Positions 1 to 9,923 of a DNA stretch of 35,869 bases are shown in pieces. The translations under genes and the position numbers were made by a program. Where the stretch lies: contig LNFL01000182.1 of the NCBI GenBank assembly GCA_001464275.1, positions 1 through 35,869 of the forward strand. Reading direction: 5' to 3'. The notes beneath the pieces are model-generated. The model did no database searches and was not told where the DNA came from. It worked only from the letters and a program-made list of their open reading frames with translations. The DNA is from Actinobacteria bacterium Ga0077560 (GTDB lineage Bacteria > Actinomycetota > Thermoleophilia > Miltoncostaeales > Miltoncostaeaceae). Position 1 is the stretch's first letter; each line of letters starts with the position of its first letter.

Positions 1-1254
1 GGTGACAACCACCTGGGCGGCGACAACTTCGACAAGGCGATCGTCGACTGGATGGTCGGCGAGTTCAAGCGTGAGCAGGGCATCGACCTCTCGGTCGACA
101 AGATGGCCCTGCAGCGGCTCTACGAGGCGGCCGAGAAGGCCAAGATCGAGCTGTCGACCACCACGTCGAGCCAGATCAACCTGCCGTTCGTGACGGCCGA
201 CCAGACCGGCCCCAAGCACCTCGACCTGCAGCTCAACCGGGCGAAGCTCGAGGACCTGGCGCGCGACCTGCTCGACCGGCTCGTGGGCCCCACCAAGCAG
301 GCGATCTCCGACTCCGGCGTAGGCAGCAAGATCGACCACGTGGTGCTGGTGGGCGGCATGACCCGCATGCCCGCCGTGCAGGAGCGGGTGCGTGAGATCA
401 CCGGCAAGGACCCCCACAAGGGCGTCAACCCGGACGAGGTCGTCGCCGTCGGCGCGGCCATCCAGGGTGGCGTGCTGGCCGGCGAGGTCAAGGACGTCCT
501 GCTGCTGGACGTCACTCCGCTGTCGCTGGGCATCGAGACCAAGGGCGGCGTGTTCACCAAGCTCATCGAGCGGAACACGACGATCCCGACGCGCAAGAGC
601 GAGGTCTTCTCGACCGCCGACGACAGCCAGACGCAGGTCGAGATCCACGTGCTGCAGGGCGAGCGCGAGATGGCGGCCTACAACCGCACGCTCGGCAAGT
701 TCAACCTGGTGGGCATCCCGCCGGCGCCGCGCGGCGTGCCGCAGATCGAGGTCACCTTCGACATCGACGCGAACGGCATCGTGAACGTGTCCGCCAAGGA
801 CCTGGCCACGCAGAACGAGCAGAAGATCGAGATCAAGGCGTCGTCCGGCCTGTCGGACGACGAGATCACGAACATGGTGCGCGACGCCGAGTCGCACGCC
901 GACGAGGACCGGCGCCTGCGCCGGGTCGCGGACGCGCGCAACCAGGCCGAGGCCCGGATCCACGAGGCCGAGCGCCAGCTGAAGGACAACGGCGACAAGA
1001 TCGAGGACGAGACCCGCCGCGACATCGAGGGCGCCGTCTCGGCCGCGAAGCTCGCCGTGGAGTCCGAGGACGCCGACGACATCGAGGCCAAGGCGGAGAG
1101 CCTCACGCAGGCCCTCCACAAGATGTCCGAGGAGATCTACCGCAGGGCGTCGGCGGAGCAGCAGCCGGCCGGCAACGGCGCCGGACCGGAGGCGGAGACC
1201 GTCGAGGACGCCGAGTACGAGATCGTTGACGAGGACGCGCCGAAGGGCGCGTGA
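1..1254 (+). CDS. dnaK: Chaperone DnaK (Hsp70), 5' end missing
   Basis: ATP-dependent Hsp70 chaperone of the cytosol, working with DnaJ and GrpE. The window opens inside the gene, in frame from base 1, and shows the last 417 codons. The ATPase-domain motif [11 protein letters not shown] is at the very start, followed by [11 protein letters not shown] (about codons 115-125), the linker [15 protein letters not shown] (about 164-178), the beta substrate-binding domain, and a charged helical lid. The tail is acidic and ends DEDAPKGA. Roughly the first 190-200 codons and the promoter lie upstream of the window, so any HspR operator before dnaK cannot be seen. It is followed 14 bases later by hsp20, in an operon running to clpB. 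The family assignment is certain. Confidence 0.98.
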   Translation, partial: GDNHLGGDNFDKAIVDWMVGEFKREQGIDLSVDKMALQRLYEAAEKAKIELSTTTSSQINLPFVTADQTGPKHLDLQLNRAKLEDLARDLLDRLVGPTKQAISDSGVGSKIDHVVLVGGMTRMPAVQERVREITGKDPHKGVNPDEVVAVGAAIQGGVLAGEVKDVLLLDVTPLSLGIETKGGVFTKLIERNTTIPTRKSEVFSTADDSQTQVEIHVLQGEREMAAYNRTLGKFNLVGIPPAPRGVPQIEVTFDIDANGIVNVSAKDLATQNEQKIEIKASSGLSDDEITNMVRDAESHADEDRRLRRVADARNQAEARIHEAERQLKDNGDKIEDETRRDIEGAVSAAKLAVESEDADDIEAKAESLTQALHKMSEEIYRRASAEQQPAGNGAGPEAETVEDAEYEIVDEDAPKGA

Positions 1255-1268
1255 GGAGGATCACCGAC

Positions 1269-1724
1269 ATGAGCACGCTGATGCGCTGGGACCCCTTCCG
1301 TGAGATGACCACGCTCCGCGACGAGATGAACCGGCTGTTCACGCGCACGATCGGCGACCAGCCGGTCGCGAAGGCCGCCGCGGAGGCCAACTGGTCGCCG
1401 CCGGTGGATGTCTTCGACACGCCGGAGGCCATCGTCCTCAAGGCGGAGCTCCCGGGCCTGAGGGTGGAGGACGTCGACGTCGAGCTCGACGAGAACGTCC
1501 TCACCATCAGCGGGGAGCGCCGGTTCGAGGAGAAGGTCGACGACGGCCGCGCCTACCGCCTCGAGCGGGCGTACGGCAGGTTCGCGCGCACCATGACCCT
1601 TCCGCAGAACGTCAAGGCCGACGAGATCGCCGCGACGATCACGGACGGGGTCCTGGAGGTGCGGGTGCCGAAGGCCGACGAGATCCGGCCGCGCAAGATC
1701 GCCGTCTCCACGGCCACGGGCTGA
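1269..1724 (+). CDS. Small heat shock protein, Hsp20/alpha-crystallin family
   Basis: ATP-independent holdase that keeps unfolding proteins soluble for refolding by DnaK and ClpB. It is 151 aa, a normal length. The N-terminus MSTLMRWDPFREM is typical of bacterial Hsp20. The alpha-crystallin domain spans about residues 40-140, with the conserved GVLEVRVPK strand near its end and a C-terminal hydrophobic I-X-V pair. I chose the ATG at 1269 because GAGGAGGA at 1253-1260 is a good ribosome site; an in-frame GTG at 1251 would overlap that site. The gene sits between dnaK and grpE, 14 bases after one and 3 before the other, so it should be co-transcribed with them. This placement is unusual, since most actinobacteria have dnaK directly followed by grpE. 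Confidence 0.95.
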   Translation: MSTLMRWDPFREMTTLRDEMNRLFTRTIGDQPVAKAAAEANWSPPVDVFDTPEAIVLKAELPGLRVEDVDVELDENVLTISGERRFEEKVDDGRAYRLERAYGRFARTMTLPQNVKADEIAATITDGVLEVRVPKADEIRPRKIAVSTATG

Positions 1725-1727
1725 GCG

Positions 1728-2330
1728 GTGACCGACGACCCCCAGCGGACGTCGGGTCCGGTCGTCGACGGGGCGGGCTCCGAGCCCGCCCCGTCGGACG
1801 GTCCGGAGGCCGGTGCGCACGACGGCGAGGTGGAGCTCACCGCCGAGCCGCTGCCCACCCATGAGGAGCACCTCCAGGTGGTGCGGGAGCGCGACGGGTA
1901 CCTCGACGCGCTGCAGCGCATGAAGGCCGACTTCGACAACTTCCGGAAGCGCATGGAGCGGGAGCGGGTGCACCACCGGGCGTCCGCCGCCCGCGAGGTG
2001 GTGCTGACGGTGCTGCCGGTCCTCGACAACCTGGAGCGGGCCGTCGCCGCGATCGTGCAGCGTGACGCCCCCCTCGCGGACGGCGTCGAAATGGTGCGCG
2101 GGCAGCTCGCCTCGGTGCTCGGGTCGCACGGCCTCACCGAGCTGGACGCCGTGGGCGCGCCGTTCGACCCGACCCAGCACGAGGCGATCGCCTCCGTGCC
2201 GTCGGCCGACCACCCCGAGGGCACGGTGATCGAGGTGGTCGAGAAGGGCTACCGGGCCGGTGACGACCTGGTCAGGGCGGCGAAGGTCGTCGTGGCCGCG
2301 GCGCCCCCGGCCGATCAGCAGGCCGGCTGA
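1728..2330 (+). CDS. grpE: Nucleotide exchange factor GrpE
   Basis: Releases ADP from DnaK and so resets the chaperone cycle. It is 200 aa. A low-complexity acidic and proline-rich N-terminal tail (about 1-45) precedes the long dimerisation helix (about 45-115) with FDNFRKRMERER and VLPVLDNLERAV. The C-terminal beta domain contains the family signature around EKGYRAGDDLVRAAKV. The start is the GTG three bases after the hsp20 stop, where the ribosome site is weak, so translational coupling to hsp20 is likely. The assignment is firm; only the exact start is slightly uncertain. Confidence 0.96.
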   Translation: MTDDPQRTSGPVVDGAGSEPAPSDGPEAGAHDGEVELTAEPLPTHEEHLQVVRERDGYLDALQRMKADFDNFRKRMERERVHHRASAAREVVLTVLPVLDNLERAVAAIVQRDAPLADGVEMVRGQLASVLGSHGLTELDAVGAPFDPTQHEAIASVPSADHPEGTVIEVVEKGYRAGDDLVRAAKVVVAAAPPADQQAG

Positions 2331-2353
2331 GCCGGCCTTATGACGAGGTACAC

Positions 2354-3439
2354 GTGACCGACCTGTACGGCGTGCTCGGCGTCTCGGAGGACGCGAGCGC
2401 AGACGACATCAAGAAGGCGTACCGCAAGCTCGCCCGGCAGTACCACCCGGACACCAACCAGGGTGACGCCAAGGCGGAGGAGCGCTTCAAGGAGATCTCC
2501 CACGCCTACGACGTGCTGTCGGACGCCGAGAAGCGCCGTGGCTACGACGCCAGCCGGCGGTTCGGCGGCGCCGGCATGGGTGGCGGCAACGGCGGCGCCG
2601 GCGGCGGCTTCGGGGACTTCGCGGACATCTTCAACACCATCTTCCGGGGCGGGGGCGGCGGCGCCGCCCGCGGCGCCGACCCGCGCTCCACCGCGCGACG
2701 CGGCGGCGACCTGGAGGTGGAGGTCACGCTGAACTTCGACCAGGCCATGCGCGGCGCGCAGGTGCCGGTCACCGTGGACACCCGCGACACCTGCGTCACC
2801 TGCAACGGGTCGGGGGCGAAGTCCGGCAGCAGCCCGCGGCTGTGCCCGGAGTGCCGGGGCCGCGGCGTGGTGGGCAAGGACCTCGGGGGCTTCTCCCTCG
2901 GGCAGCCGTGCCCGCGCTGTCAGGGCAACGGCACGGTGATCGACGACCCATGCCCCACCTGCAAGGGGGCCGGGAGCACCGCGGCGCGGCGCAAGTACAC
3001 CGTCAAGATCCCCGCGGGGGTGAAGGACGGCACCAAGATCCGCATGGCGGGCAAGGGGCAGGCCGGCGCCCGCGGGGCGAAGGCCGGCGACCTGTTCGTG
3101 GTGACGCGCGTGACCCCCAGCCGGGTGTTCTCGCGGCAGAACGACGACCTGGTGATCGAGGTGCCCGTCACGTTCGCCGAGGCGGCCCTGGGCGCCCAGG
3201 TGGAGATCCCCTCGGTCGATGGCCGCGTCAAGCTCACGGTGCCCGCGGGCTCGCAGGACGGCAGGACCCTGCGGGTGCCCGGCCAGGGCGCCTCCAAGCT
3301 CAAGGGTTCCGGTCGCGGCGACCTCATCGCCAAGATCCGGGTGCAGGTGCCGGACAACCTCACCGCCGGCGAGCGCGAGGCGCTCGAGAAGTTCGCGCGG
3401 CTCAACCGGTCCAACCCGCGGGAGCGGCTGTTCGGATGA
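2354..3439 (+). CDS. dnaJ: Chaperone DnaJ (Hsp40), type I
   Basis: Co-chaperone that delivers clients to DnaK and triggers its ATPase. It is 361 aa with all type I parts. The J domain (1-65) carries HPD at 31-33, followed by a Gly/Phe-rich linker (about 72-110). Four zinc-finger repeats follow from about residue 147 (CVTCNGSG, CPECRGRG, CPRCQGNG, CPTCKGAG), then the C-terminal client-binding domains. GTG start at 2354 with GAGG at 2345-2348. It overlaps hspR by four bases (ATGA at 3436-3439), so the repressor is made in proportion to DnaJ. Confidence 0.97.
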   Translation: MTDLYGVLGVSEDASADDIKKAYRKLARQYHPDTNQGDAKAEERFKEISHAYDVLSDAEKRRGYDASRRFGGAGMGGGNGGAGGGFGDFADIFNTIFRGGGGGAARGADPRSTARRGGDLEVEVTLNFDQAMRGAQVPVTVDTRDTCVTCNGSGAKSGSSPRLCPECRGRGVVGKDLGGFSLGQPCPRCQGNGTVIDDPCPTCKGAGSTAARRKYTVKIPAGVKDGTKIRMAGKGQAGARGAKAGDLFVVTRVTPSRVFSRQNDDLVIEVPVTFAEAALGAQVEIPSVDGRVKLTVPAGSQDGRTLRVPGQGASKLKGSGRGDLIAKIRVQVPDNLTAGEREALEKFARLNRSNPRERLFG

Positions 3440-3855
3440 GCGCTTCCATCCGCGCGACCGGCATGTACCTCATCGGCATCGCCGCGGAGCTCGCGGGGAT
3501 GCACCCACAGACGCTGCGCGTCTACGAGCGGCGCGGGCTCATCACGCCCACGCGCACCGCGGGGCGCACGCGCATGTACACCGATGCGGACGTCGCGCTG
3601 CTGCGCCGCATCCAGGAGCTGTCGGAGGCCGGGCTGAACCTCGCCGGCATCGAGCGGGTGCTCGAGCTGGAGGCGAGGTGCGAACGCGCGGAGCGGAGGG
3701 TGCGGGCCCTCCAGGACGAGTTGGCGCGCGAGCGGGATGCGCGCCGGGACGAGATTCATGAGATGCGGCGGTCCACGCGGGCCGAACTCGTGTGCATCGT
3801 TCGCACCGAGACGGCGCTCGCACCGGTGGTCCGACCCGTCATCAGGGGACGCTAG
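3436..3855 (+). CDS. hspR: Heat-shock repressor HspR (MerR family)
   Basis: A 139-aa MerR-type regulator. In actinobacteria HspR represses the dnaK operon, clpB and sometimes lon through HAIR inverted repeats, with DnaK as co-repressor. An N-terminal winged HTH (about 10-80) shows the MerR pattern [18 protein letters not shown], and a coiled-coil helix follows (about 85-120). The ATG at 3436 overlaps the dnaJ stop. Position between dnaJ and clpB, size and sequence all support HspR over another MerR protein. No HAIR site (CTTGAGT-N7-ACTCAAG) is visible near it, so the operon operator probably lies before dnaK, outside the window. Confidence 0.93.
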   Translation: MSASIRATGMYLIGIAAELAGMHPQTLRVYERRGLITPTRTAGRTRMYTDADVALLRRIQELSEAGLNLAGIERVLELEARCERAERRVRALQDELARERDARRDEIHEMRRSTRAELVCIVRTETALAPVVRPVIRGR

Positions 3856-3868
3856 AGGGGGACGCACC

Positions 3869-6460
3869 ATGGCTGTCGACAAACCCACCGAGCGCGCCCA
3901 GGAGGCCCTCGCGGGGGCCGTCCGGCAGGCGCAGGACCGCAACAACCAGCTGGTCGAGCCGGAGCACCTGCTGCTCGCGTTGCTCGCTCAGCGTGAGGGC
4001 ATCGTCGGACCGCTGCTGGAGAAGGCCGGCGCCGGCATCGACGCCATCGGGGCCGCTGTCGAGCGGGAGGTCGCCAAGCGCCCGCAGGTGCGCGGCGCCG
4101 AGGGCAACGAGCAGCTGTCACCGGCCTTCCGGCGCGTGCTGCGCCGGGCGGGTGACGAGGCCGAGCGGATGGGCGACGAGTACCTGTCCACCGAGCACCT
4201 GGTCATCGCCCTGCTCAACGAGCCGTCGCCGGCGCGTGACGCCCTGGTGCAGGGCGGCCTCACCCAGGAGCGGCTGCTGGCCGCCCTGCAGCAGGTGCGT
4301 GGCGCCGCGCGCGTCACCGACCCCAACCCCGAGGGCAAGTACCAGGCGCTGGAGCAGTACGGCCGCGACCTCACCGAGGCCGCGCGCGCCGGCAAGCTGG
4401 ACCCCGTCATCGGCCGGGACGAGGAGGTGCGCCGCGTCATCCAGGTGCTGTCCCGCCGCACCAAGAACAACCCGGTGCTCATCGGTGAGCCCGGCGTGGG
4501 CAAGACGGCGATCGTGGAGGGCCTCGCGCAGCGCATCGTGAGCGGGGACATCCCCGAGTCGCTGCGCGACAAGCGCGTTGTGGCCCTCGACGTGGGCGCC
4601 CTCATCGCCGGTGCGAAGTACCGCGGCGAGTTCGAGGACCGGCTCAAGGCGGTCCTGGGGGAGATCACCCAGGCCGAGGGCGAGGTGATCCTGTTCATCG
4701 ACGAGCTCCACACGATCGTCGGCGCCGGGGCGGCGGAGGGCGCGGTGGACGCCGCGAACCTGCTCAAGCCCATGCTCGCCCGCGGGGAGCTGCGCGCCGT
4801 GGGCGCCACCACCCTGGACGAGTACCGCCTGCACATCGAGAAGGACGCCGCGCTGGAGCGGCGCTTCCAGCCAGTGCTGGTGGGCGAGCCGTCGGTGGAG
4901 GCCGCCATCGGCATCCTGCGCGGGCTCAAGGAGCGGTACGAGGTGCACCACGGCGTGCGCATCCAGGACGCGGCCCTGGTGGCCGCGGCCCGGTTGTCGG
5001 ACCGCTACATCACCGGACGCTTCCTGCCCGACAAGGCGATCGACCTCATGGACGAGGCGGCCTCCCGCCTGCGCATCGAGATCGACTCGGTGCCCAGCGA
5101 GCTGGACGCCGTGCAGCGGCGCATCATCCAGCTGGAGATCGAGGAGCAGGCCCTGGCGAAGGAGACCGACCCCGGTTCGGCCGCCCGCCGCGAGGTGATC
5201 GGTGAGGAGCTGGCCGACCTCCGGGAGGAGGCCGACGCGATGCGCGCCCACTGGGAGCAGGAGAAGGGCGGCATCACGCGCATCCGGGAGCTCAAGGAGG
5301 AGATCGAGCAGGCCCGGAACGAGCTGGAGCGTGCCGAGCGGCAGGCCGACCTGGAGGGCGCGGCGCGCCTGAAGTTCGGGACGCTGCCCGAGCTGGAGCG
5401 CGCGCTCGTGAACGCCAACGACGACCTGGCGCGCCAGCAGGAGAGCCGGCGCATGCTCAAGGAGGAGGTCGACGAGGAGGACATCGCCGAGGTGGTGTCC
5501 ACCTGGACCGGCGTCCCGGTGAGCCGGCTCATGGAGGGCGAGGTGCAGAAGCTCGTCCACATGGAGGAGCGGCTGCACGAGCGGGTCATCGGCCAGGAGG
5601 AGGCCGTCGAGGCCGTCGCGAACGCGCTGCGGCGTGCCCGCGCGGGGCTCAGCGACCCGCACCGGCCGATCGGCTCGTTCATCTTCCTGGGCCCCACCGG
5701 CGTGGGGAAGACCGAGCTGGCGAAGGCGCTGGCGGAGTTCATGTTCGACGACGAGCGGGCCATGGTGCGCATCGACATGTCCGAGTACATGGAGAAGCAC
5801 GCCGTGTCGCGGCTCATCGGCGCCCCGCCCGGCTACGTGGGGTTCGAGGAGGGCGGCCAGCTCACCGAGGCCGTGCGGCGCCGTCCGTACGCGGTGCTGC
5901 TGCTGGACGAGATCGAGAAGGCCCACCCGGACGTCTTCAACGTGCTGCTGCAGCTGCTGGACGACGGCCGCCTCACCGACGGCCAGGGCCGTGTGGTGGA
6001 CTTCAAGAACGCCGTGGTGATCATGACCAGCAACGTCGGCAGCCACTTCCTGACGGACGGCATCGAGTCGTCGCTCGCCAAGGAGCGGGTGCTGGGGTCG
6101 CTGCGGGAGGCGTTCCGCCCGGAGTTCCTGAACCGCGTGGACGAGATCGTGGTGTTCGACCGGCTGGGCCGGGCCGACCTGGACCGCATCGTGGGCCTGC
6201 AGCTGGCCGACGTGGTGAAGCGCGTCGCGGACCGCGGGGTCACGCTCACGCTCACCGCCGCGGCCCGCGAGCGGCTTGCCGAGGAGGGCTTCGACCCGGC
6301 CTACGGGGCGCGTCCGCTCAAGCGGGTCATCCAGAAGCGGGTGCAGGACCCGCTGGCCATACGGCTCCTGGAGGGGCACTTCAGCGATGGGGACCGCGTG
6401 GAGGTCGACACCGAGGGCGACGCCCTGGTGTTCCGCACGCTGGAGCCCGCAGCGGTCTGA
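3869..6460 (+). CDS. clpB: Disaggregase ClpB (Hsp100)
   Basis: Hexameric AAA+ unfoldase that extracts proteins from aggregates with DnaK. It is 863 aa, the usual length. The Clp N-domain pair occupies about 1-145. The first AAA+ module has Walker A GEPGVGKT near residue 206 and Walker B LFIDELHT near 274. The ClpB-specific coiled-coil middle domain covers about 400-525. The second module has GPTGVGKT near 608 and VLLLDEIEK near 677, followed by the C-terminal D2-small domain. The middle domain separates it from ClpC and ClpA. Start chosen at ATG 3869, preceded by GAGGGGG at 3855-3861; longer in-frame starts run back into hspR. It is the last gene of the heat-shock operon. Confidence 0.97.
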   Translation: MAVDKPTERAQEALAGAVRQAQDRNNQLVEPEHLLLALLAQREGIVGPLLEKAGAGIDAIGAAVEREVAKRPQVRGAEGNEQLSPAFRRVLRRAGDEAERMGDEYLSTEHLVIALLNEPSPARDALVQGGLTQERLLAALQQVRGAARVTDPNPEGKYQALEQYGRDLTEAARAGKLDPVIGRDEEVRRVIQVLSRRTKNNPVLIGEPGVGKTAIVEGLAQRIVSGDIPESLRDKRVVALDVGALIAGAKYRGEFEDRLKAVLGEITQAEGEVILFIDELHTIVGAGAAEGAVDAANLLKPMLARGELRAVGATTLDEYRLHIEKDAALERRFQPVLVGEPSVEAAIGILRGLKERYEVHHGVRIQDAALVAAARLSDRYITGRFLPDKAIDLMDEAASRLRIEIDSVPSELDAVQRRIIQLEIEEQALAKETDPGSAARREVIGEELADLREEADAMRAHWEQEKGGITRIRELKEEIEQARNELERAERQADLEGAARLKFGTLPELERALVNANDDLARQQESRRMLKEEVDEEDIAEVVSTWTGVPVSRLMEGEVQKLVHMEERLHERVIGQEEAVEAVANALRRARAGLSDPHRPIGSFIFLGPTGVGKTELAKALAEFMFDDERAMVRIDMSEYMEKHAVSRLIGAPPGYVGFEEGGQLTEAVRRRPYAVLLLDEIEKAHPDVFNVLLQLLDDGRLTDGQGRVVDFKNAVVIMTSNVGSHFLTDGIESSLAKERVLGSLREAFRPEFLNRVDEIVVFDRLGRADLDRIVGLQLADVVKRVADRGVTLTLTAAARERLAEEGFDPAYGARPLKRVIQKRVQDPLAIRLLEGHFSDGDRVEVDTEGDALVFRTLEPAAV

Positions 6461-6471
6461 CCGGTGCGGGC

Positions 6472-6495
6472 GGGGGCCCCTGGACCGGGGCCCCC
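6472..6495. terminator. Hairpin between convergent clpB and the 6509-8162 gene
   Basis: A perfect 9-bp inverted repeat, GGGGGCCCC at 6472-6480 and GGGGCCCCC at 6487-6495, with a 6-base loop. It lies 12 bases after the clpB stop and 13 bases before the stop of the opposing gene. Its position between two gene ends suggests a bidirectional terminator. There is no T-run, as is common in high-GC actinobacteria. Confidence 0.7.
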
Positions 6496-6508
6496 TCCGG
6501 CGCGGTTC

Positions 6509-8162
6509 CTAGGGCAGGCGCACCGAAATCGTCTGCGTGCCGCGGTCGTTGCCGCCCGGGCGATCCTCGCCCGCCGCGGTGAGCTGCACGTCGACCGTGA
6601 CGCCCGTGGACGGCTGGCCGTTCGCGGCCAGGCAGCCCGCCAGGTCGACGGTGAACGACAGCGTGTTCGCCGGGTCGGCCGGGGCGTCGGCCGCCGCGTC
6701 CTTGAGGGCGAACATGCTGAGCGCCGGATCCGACGGGTCGCCGCTGCGCTTGGTCAGGGACGGGCTCAGGTCCGAGTAGTGGCCGCGGCAGCCGTACTCG
6801 CGCGTCGTGGTCGCGACCACGACGCCGTAGTTCAGGTGGCCGAGGTCCCGGAAGTCGCCGGTCTCGGCCCCGGGCACCGACAGCCGCTGCGGGCGCCAGA
6901 ACGTGAGCGACAGCGAGCCGCCGCCGAGCACGATCGGGGATCCCTGCGAGGTGCCGGGGGCGCCCGGCGCCACCGGGTACGTGACGGTGCCGGCGGCCGC
7001 GCCGCTGCTCCATGCGCTGACGGCCGGGACCGTCACAAAGTACGGCGCCAGGGTGGTGGGACGGCGGATGGTGCCGGTGGAGCTCTTGAAGACGACGTCC
7101 ATGAGGTCGCCCGGGCGGATGCGGTCGGTGCCGACGCGGGGCTGGACGCCCATCGCGAACGACGTCCGGCCGTCCCAGCCGGTGATCCGCTCCAGGTTCG
7201 GGTACCCGCTGCCGTCGGGCGAGTACGTGACCCAGCGCTCGCCGCGCGGCAGGTCGGCGGAGGATTCCGCCATGCCGCTGATCACGGCCGTGCCGTCGGG
7301 GATGCCGCAGTACGCCAGCGCCCCGCACTCCACGTGGCCGCTGGTGATCGTGCTGCCGCGGAACTGGGCGGGGTCGACGTAGAAGGCCAGGCCGAAGGTC
7401 CCGTCTCCCGACACCAGCGCGTCGATCTGCGCGCGCGTGGCGCCGGCGGCGTTGGCGTTCACGGAGTTCGCCAGCCCGGTGCGGAGCGTGGTGAACAGAC
7501 CGGAGCTGGTCTCGTTGCCCGCGGTGGGGTCGTTGGCGTCGAGCACGCCGTTGCCGTTGTCGTCGGCGTCGAGGCTGTTCGGCAGCCCGTCGCGGTCGGT
7601 GTCGCCGCCGCCGGTTCTCGCCGTTCCCGTCGCGGCCCCCGCCGTTCCCGTTGCGGTCGCCGCCGCCCTCGCCGGTCTGGGCGATGCCCGCCTTCCGGGC
7701 CTTCTTCACGGCCACCAGCCCGAGCCGGCCGGCGCCGAGCGGCCGCCCCGCCGGCGTGGCCAGCACGTACGTGCCCAGGGTGAGCCTGGGCTTCACGCCG
7801 CGGGCCGCGAACCAGCCGCCCTTCGCGGCGAGCACCCCGAGCCGCCCGCGCGTGACGGCCAGGTTGGTGTACGCCTTGCCGCGCTTGGCACGCAGCACGA
7901 CCGGGCCGGCGTATCCGCCGTCCGCGTCCACCACGTGCAGGCTGGCGCCCTTGAACTTCTTGGTGAGGGCCAGCGAGAAGGCCCCGCCGGGGCCGATCGC
8001 GGCGCGCGCCGCGTCACCGCTGGGGGCGATTGCGAGCACCGCGCCCCCCGTTGCGCCGGGGACGGTGCCGGTCACGGGCGCGGCCGCCGCCGCGGCCGGG
8101 ATCGCCAGGGCCGTCAGCCCGGCGAGCAACGCCAGGCGGGGTGCGCGGTGGGAAGCGTCCAT
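6509..8162 (-). CDS. Secreted protein with calcium-binding-like Asp repeats; reading frame broken near 7600-7675
   Basis: On the minus strand the ATG at 8162 (ribosome site GGAGAGG) begins a signal peptide (LALLAGLTALAIPAAAAAA), then a beta-rich domain of about 160 residues. At about 7610-7675 the frame enters a Gly/Asn/Arg linker. From there the sensible protein continues in another frame: TGGGDTDRDGLPNSLDADDN, resembling thrombospondin type 3 calcium-binding repeats, then about 345 residues ending QTISVRLP at 6509. In the first frame the downstream sequence turns into Arg/His-rich nonsense. One indel joins the two halves, so this is one gene of about 550 codons that is either frameshifted in nature or mis-sequenced. 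Function unknown; the exported, metal-binding type of architecture suggests a cell-surface protein. Confidence 0.75.
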
Positions 8163-8242
8163 GCGGTCCTCTCCTTCAGGGCGCCCCGCTCACCGGGGCA
8201 TCAGAGGAGGGATCGGCGTCTCGCGCCCTGGACCCAACCCCC

Positions 8243-8524
8243 CTAGGCCGGGTCGTCGCAGCGACGGTCCACCACGGACCCCGCGGCGGTGAACGATTCG
8301 CCGTTGCGGCGGGGGCGGGCGACCGCCCCGGGGCGGACCGGTCCCAGATCGGCGATCCGCATCTTGGCCCGGCACACCGGCTGCACGACCTCGCCGAAGG
8401 CGGCCTCGGCGGCTCGTCGTGCGGCGTCGAGGTCCTCCGCCAGCACGATGACCTCCTCGTGCTGGAACGGGCCCTCCCATCCGCTGGAGGCGGCCCAGAC
8501 GCGCAGTGCGGGTGCGTCGCTCAC
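8243..8524 (-). CDS. Small hypothetical protein, 93 aa
   Basis: A short soluble protein starting with GTG at 8524. The N-terminal half (about 1-50) has an alternating strand-helix look with EEVIVLAEDLDAARRAAEAAF, as in small alpha/beta domains. It has two Cys in the middle and a basic C-terminal tail. No family is recognised. It is the last of four closely spaced minus-strand genes (9849 to 8243), 25 bases after the previous stop, so probably co-transcribed. The start is uncertain because no clear ribosome site precedes it. Confidence 0.6.
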   Translation of the reverse strand: MSDAPALRVWAASSGWEGPFQHEEVIVLAEDLDAARRAAEAAFGEVVQPVCRAKMRIADLGPVRPGAVARPRRNGESFTAAGSVVDRRCDDPA

Positions 8525-8549
8525 ACCCGGAACGGTAGCGCTCGGGCGG

Positions 8550-9011
8550 TCAGGCGGCCCAGTCGTGGGCCTCGCCGCCGCCGTCGTGCAGGTCCTCGCC
8601 GACGGGGCGTTCGGCCGCGAGCCGCCCCAGCGCCCGCGCCCACAGCCCCTCGTCCTCGCGGGTGGGCGGCTCGAGCACCGACAGGTTCAGCGCCGCCGGC
8701 TGGGGGCCGGGTCCCACGGCGAGCCGCTGGCGGCGCGGCAGCCCGGTCACGGCGTCCGGCCGCGTCCGCTCCAGGACGGTCCAGCCTGCGGGGCCCTCCA
8801 GGTGCCGGGCGCCCGCCGCGGCCCAGCGGGCCGTCTCGGCATCGGCCTCGCCACGGGCCAGGCGGCGGATGCGCACGATGCGGCCCTCGGCGGGCGTGGG
8901 CGGCAGGTCCGGGCCGTGATCGCCCTCCAGGTGCGCGCGCTCCACACGGGGGACCGGGGTGCGGCCCTCGTAGGTGCGGAAGCGGGTGAACGGGAGGTTC
9001 CGGTTCGGCAT
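8550..9011 (-). CDS. Hypothetical protein, 153 aa
   Basis: A soluble protein of unknown function. I chose the ATG at 9011, preceded by GAGGG, giving MPNRNLPFTRFRTYEGRTP. A reading frame open further upstream to 9125 would run into the neighbouring gene and has unlikely composition. The protein is rich in Arg and Glu, with no membrane segment and no recognised motif. It sits 35 bases after the gene ending at 9047 in the same four-gene run. Confidence 0.65.
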   Translation of the reverse strand: MPNRNLPFTRFRTYEGRTPVPRVERAHLEGDHGPDLPPTPAEGRIVRIRRLARGEADAETARWAAAGARHLEGPAGWTVLERTRPDAVTGLPRRQRLAVGPGPQPAALNLSVLEPPTREDEGLWARALGRLAAERPVGEDLHDGGGEAHDWAA

Positions 9012-9046
9012 GGCACCCTCTGTATCGGCGGCCGCATGGCCGCCGA

Positions 9047-9544
9047 TCACCCCCGTGGACGGGATGCGGACCTGCGCGGCACGGCCGGGGTGCCGGTGGA
9101 CGAGACCACCAGCTGGATCAGGCACGCCCCGAGCGCGGCGAGCGCCGACAGCAGCGCCAGGTAGAGCCCGATCTCACGCGAGAGGACGGCCGACGGCTCC
9201 GGCAGCCGGAGGGTGCGGTACGTGATCGCGGCGGCGGCGACGCCCGCGCCCCCGACCGCCATGATCGACAGCAGCGAGATCCCGCCGGCGTCCAGGGCCA
9301 GCGCGTCCCGGGCGTCGAGGGCCACCGCCAGCGCGCAGAGGCCGCAGAGGACGGCGCCGGCCACGGCGATGCGGGCCGCCACGGTGGCGTCCCATCCCGA
9401 CACGGCGTCCGGCGCCAGCGGCTCGGCGAGCACCGGCTCGTACCACGGCAGGAACACGGTGACGCACACCGCCAGGGCGCCGGCGAGCGCGACCAGCGAC
9501 GGCAACACGGGACGGCCGGCGGGTGCGGGCGCGCGGACGCTCAC
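9047..9544 (-). CDS. Four-helix integral membrane protein, 165 aa
   Basis: GTG start at 9544 overlaps the stop of the upstream gene as GTGA, so the two are translationally coupled. Four hydrophobic segments are clear: about residues 14-34, 55-80, 90-112 and 122-145. An Asp-rich loop around DARDALALDAGG lies between the second and third. No catalytic motif is seen and no family is recognised. With its DUF4190-like partner it probably forms a small membrane unit. The longer open frame to 9904 includes a shadow of the upstream gene. Confidence 0.75.
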   Translation of the reverse strand: MSVRAPAPAGRPVLPSLVALAGALAVCVTVFLPWYEPVLAEPLAPDAVSGWDATVAARIAVAGAVLCGLCALAVALDARDALALDAGGISLLSIMAVGGAGVAAAAITYRTLRLPEPSAVLSREIGLYLALLSALAALGACLIQLVVSSTGTPAVPRRSASRPRG

Positions 9545-9849
9545 TCCAGGTTCCCCGTGGCGGCCAGGACGGCGATCACCGCGATCCACACCACCAGCGC
9601 GGCGCTGGCGCACGCGATGCCGGCGATGGCCTGCCCGCGACCGCCCAGGCGACCCCCGGATTCGTCGATCTCGTGCAGGGCGATCGAGCCCAGCACGTTC
9701 GCGGCGACCGCGCACAGCAGCGTCACCACGGCGAATCCGCTCACCAGGCCGATGATGCCCAGCACCATCGCGGTGATCGCGCGTCCCGAGGCCGGCGGCG
9801 GCCCCACGTGCGACACCGGTCCGAGCGGGGGTGGGGGGAGGGTGCTCAT
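9541..9849 (-). CDS. DUF4190-like small membrane protein, 102 aa
   Basis: A proline-rich N-terminus (MSTLPPPPLGPVSHVGPPP) is followed by two membrane helices, ITAMVLGIIGLVSGFAVVTL and IAGIACASAALVVWIAVIAV. A loop with GSIALHEID and GGRGQAIAGI between them matches the DUF4190 pattern. Family members are common in actinobacteria and have no assigned role. ATG start at 9849. A possible -10 (TACCAT on the minus strand, 9860-9865) would give a very short leader. It is the first gene of the minus-strand run to 8243. Confidence 0.8.
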   Translation of the reverse strand: MSTLPPPPLGPVSHVGPPPASGRAITAMVLGIIGLVSGFAVVTLLCAVAANVLGSIALHEIDESGGRLGGRGQAIAGIACASAALVVWIAVIAVLAATGNLE

Positions 9850-9923
9850 CTGCCCCCGGATGGTAGCCGCAGGAGGGGGTCAGGACCCGACGCGTCACGC
9901 CCATGGGCCCCCCGGTGCGGTGC

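Noticed and set aside
3440..3868. HAIR operator near hspR or clpB
   Set aside because: No CTTGAGT-N7-ACTCAAG-like dyad is present; scattered CTTGAG words elsewhere lie inside genes without a partner.
4118..6379. 753-codon open frame antisense to clpB
   Set aside because: His/Leu/Asp-biased composition typical of the reverse of a GC-rich gene; no domain, no ribosome site, and clpB is certain.
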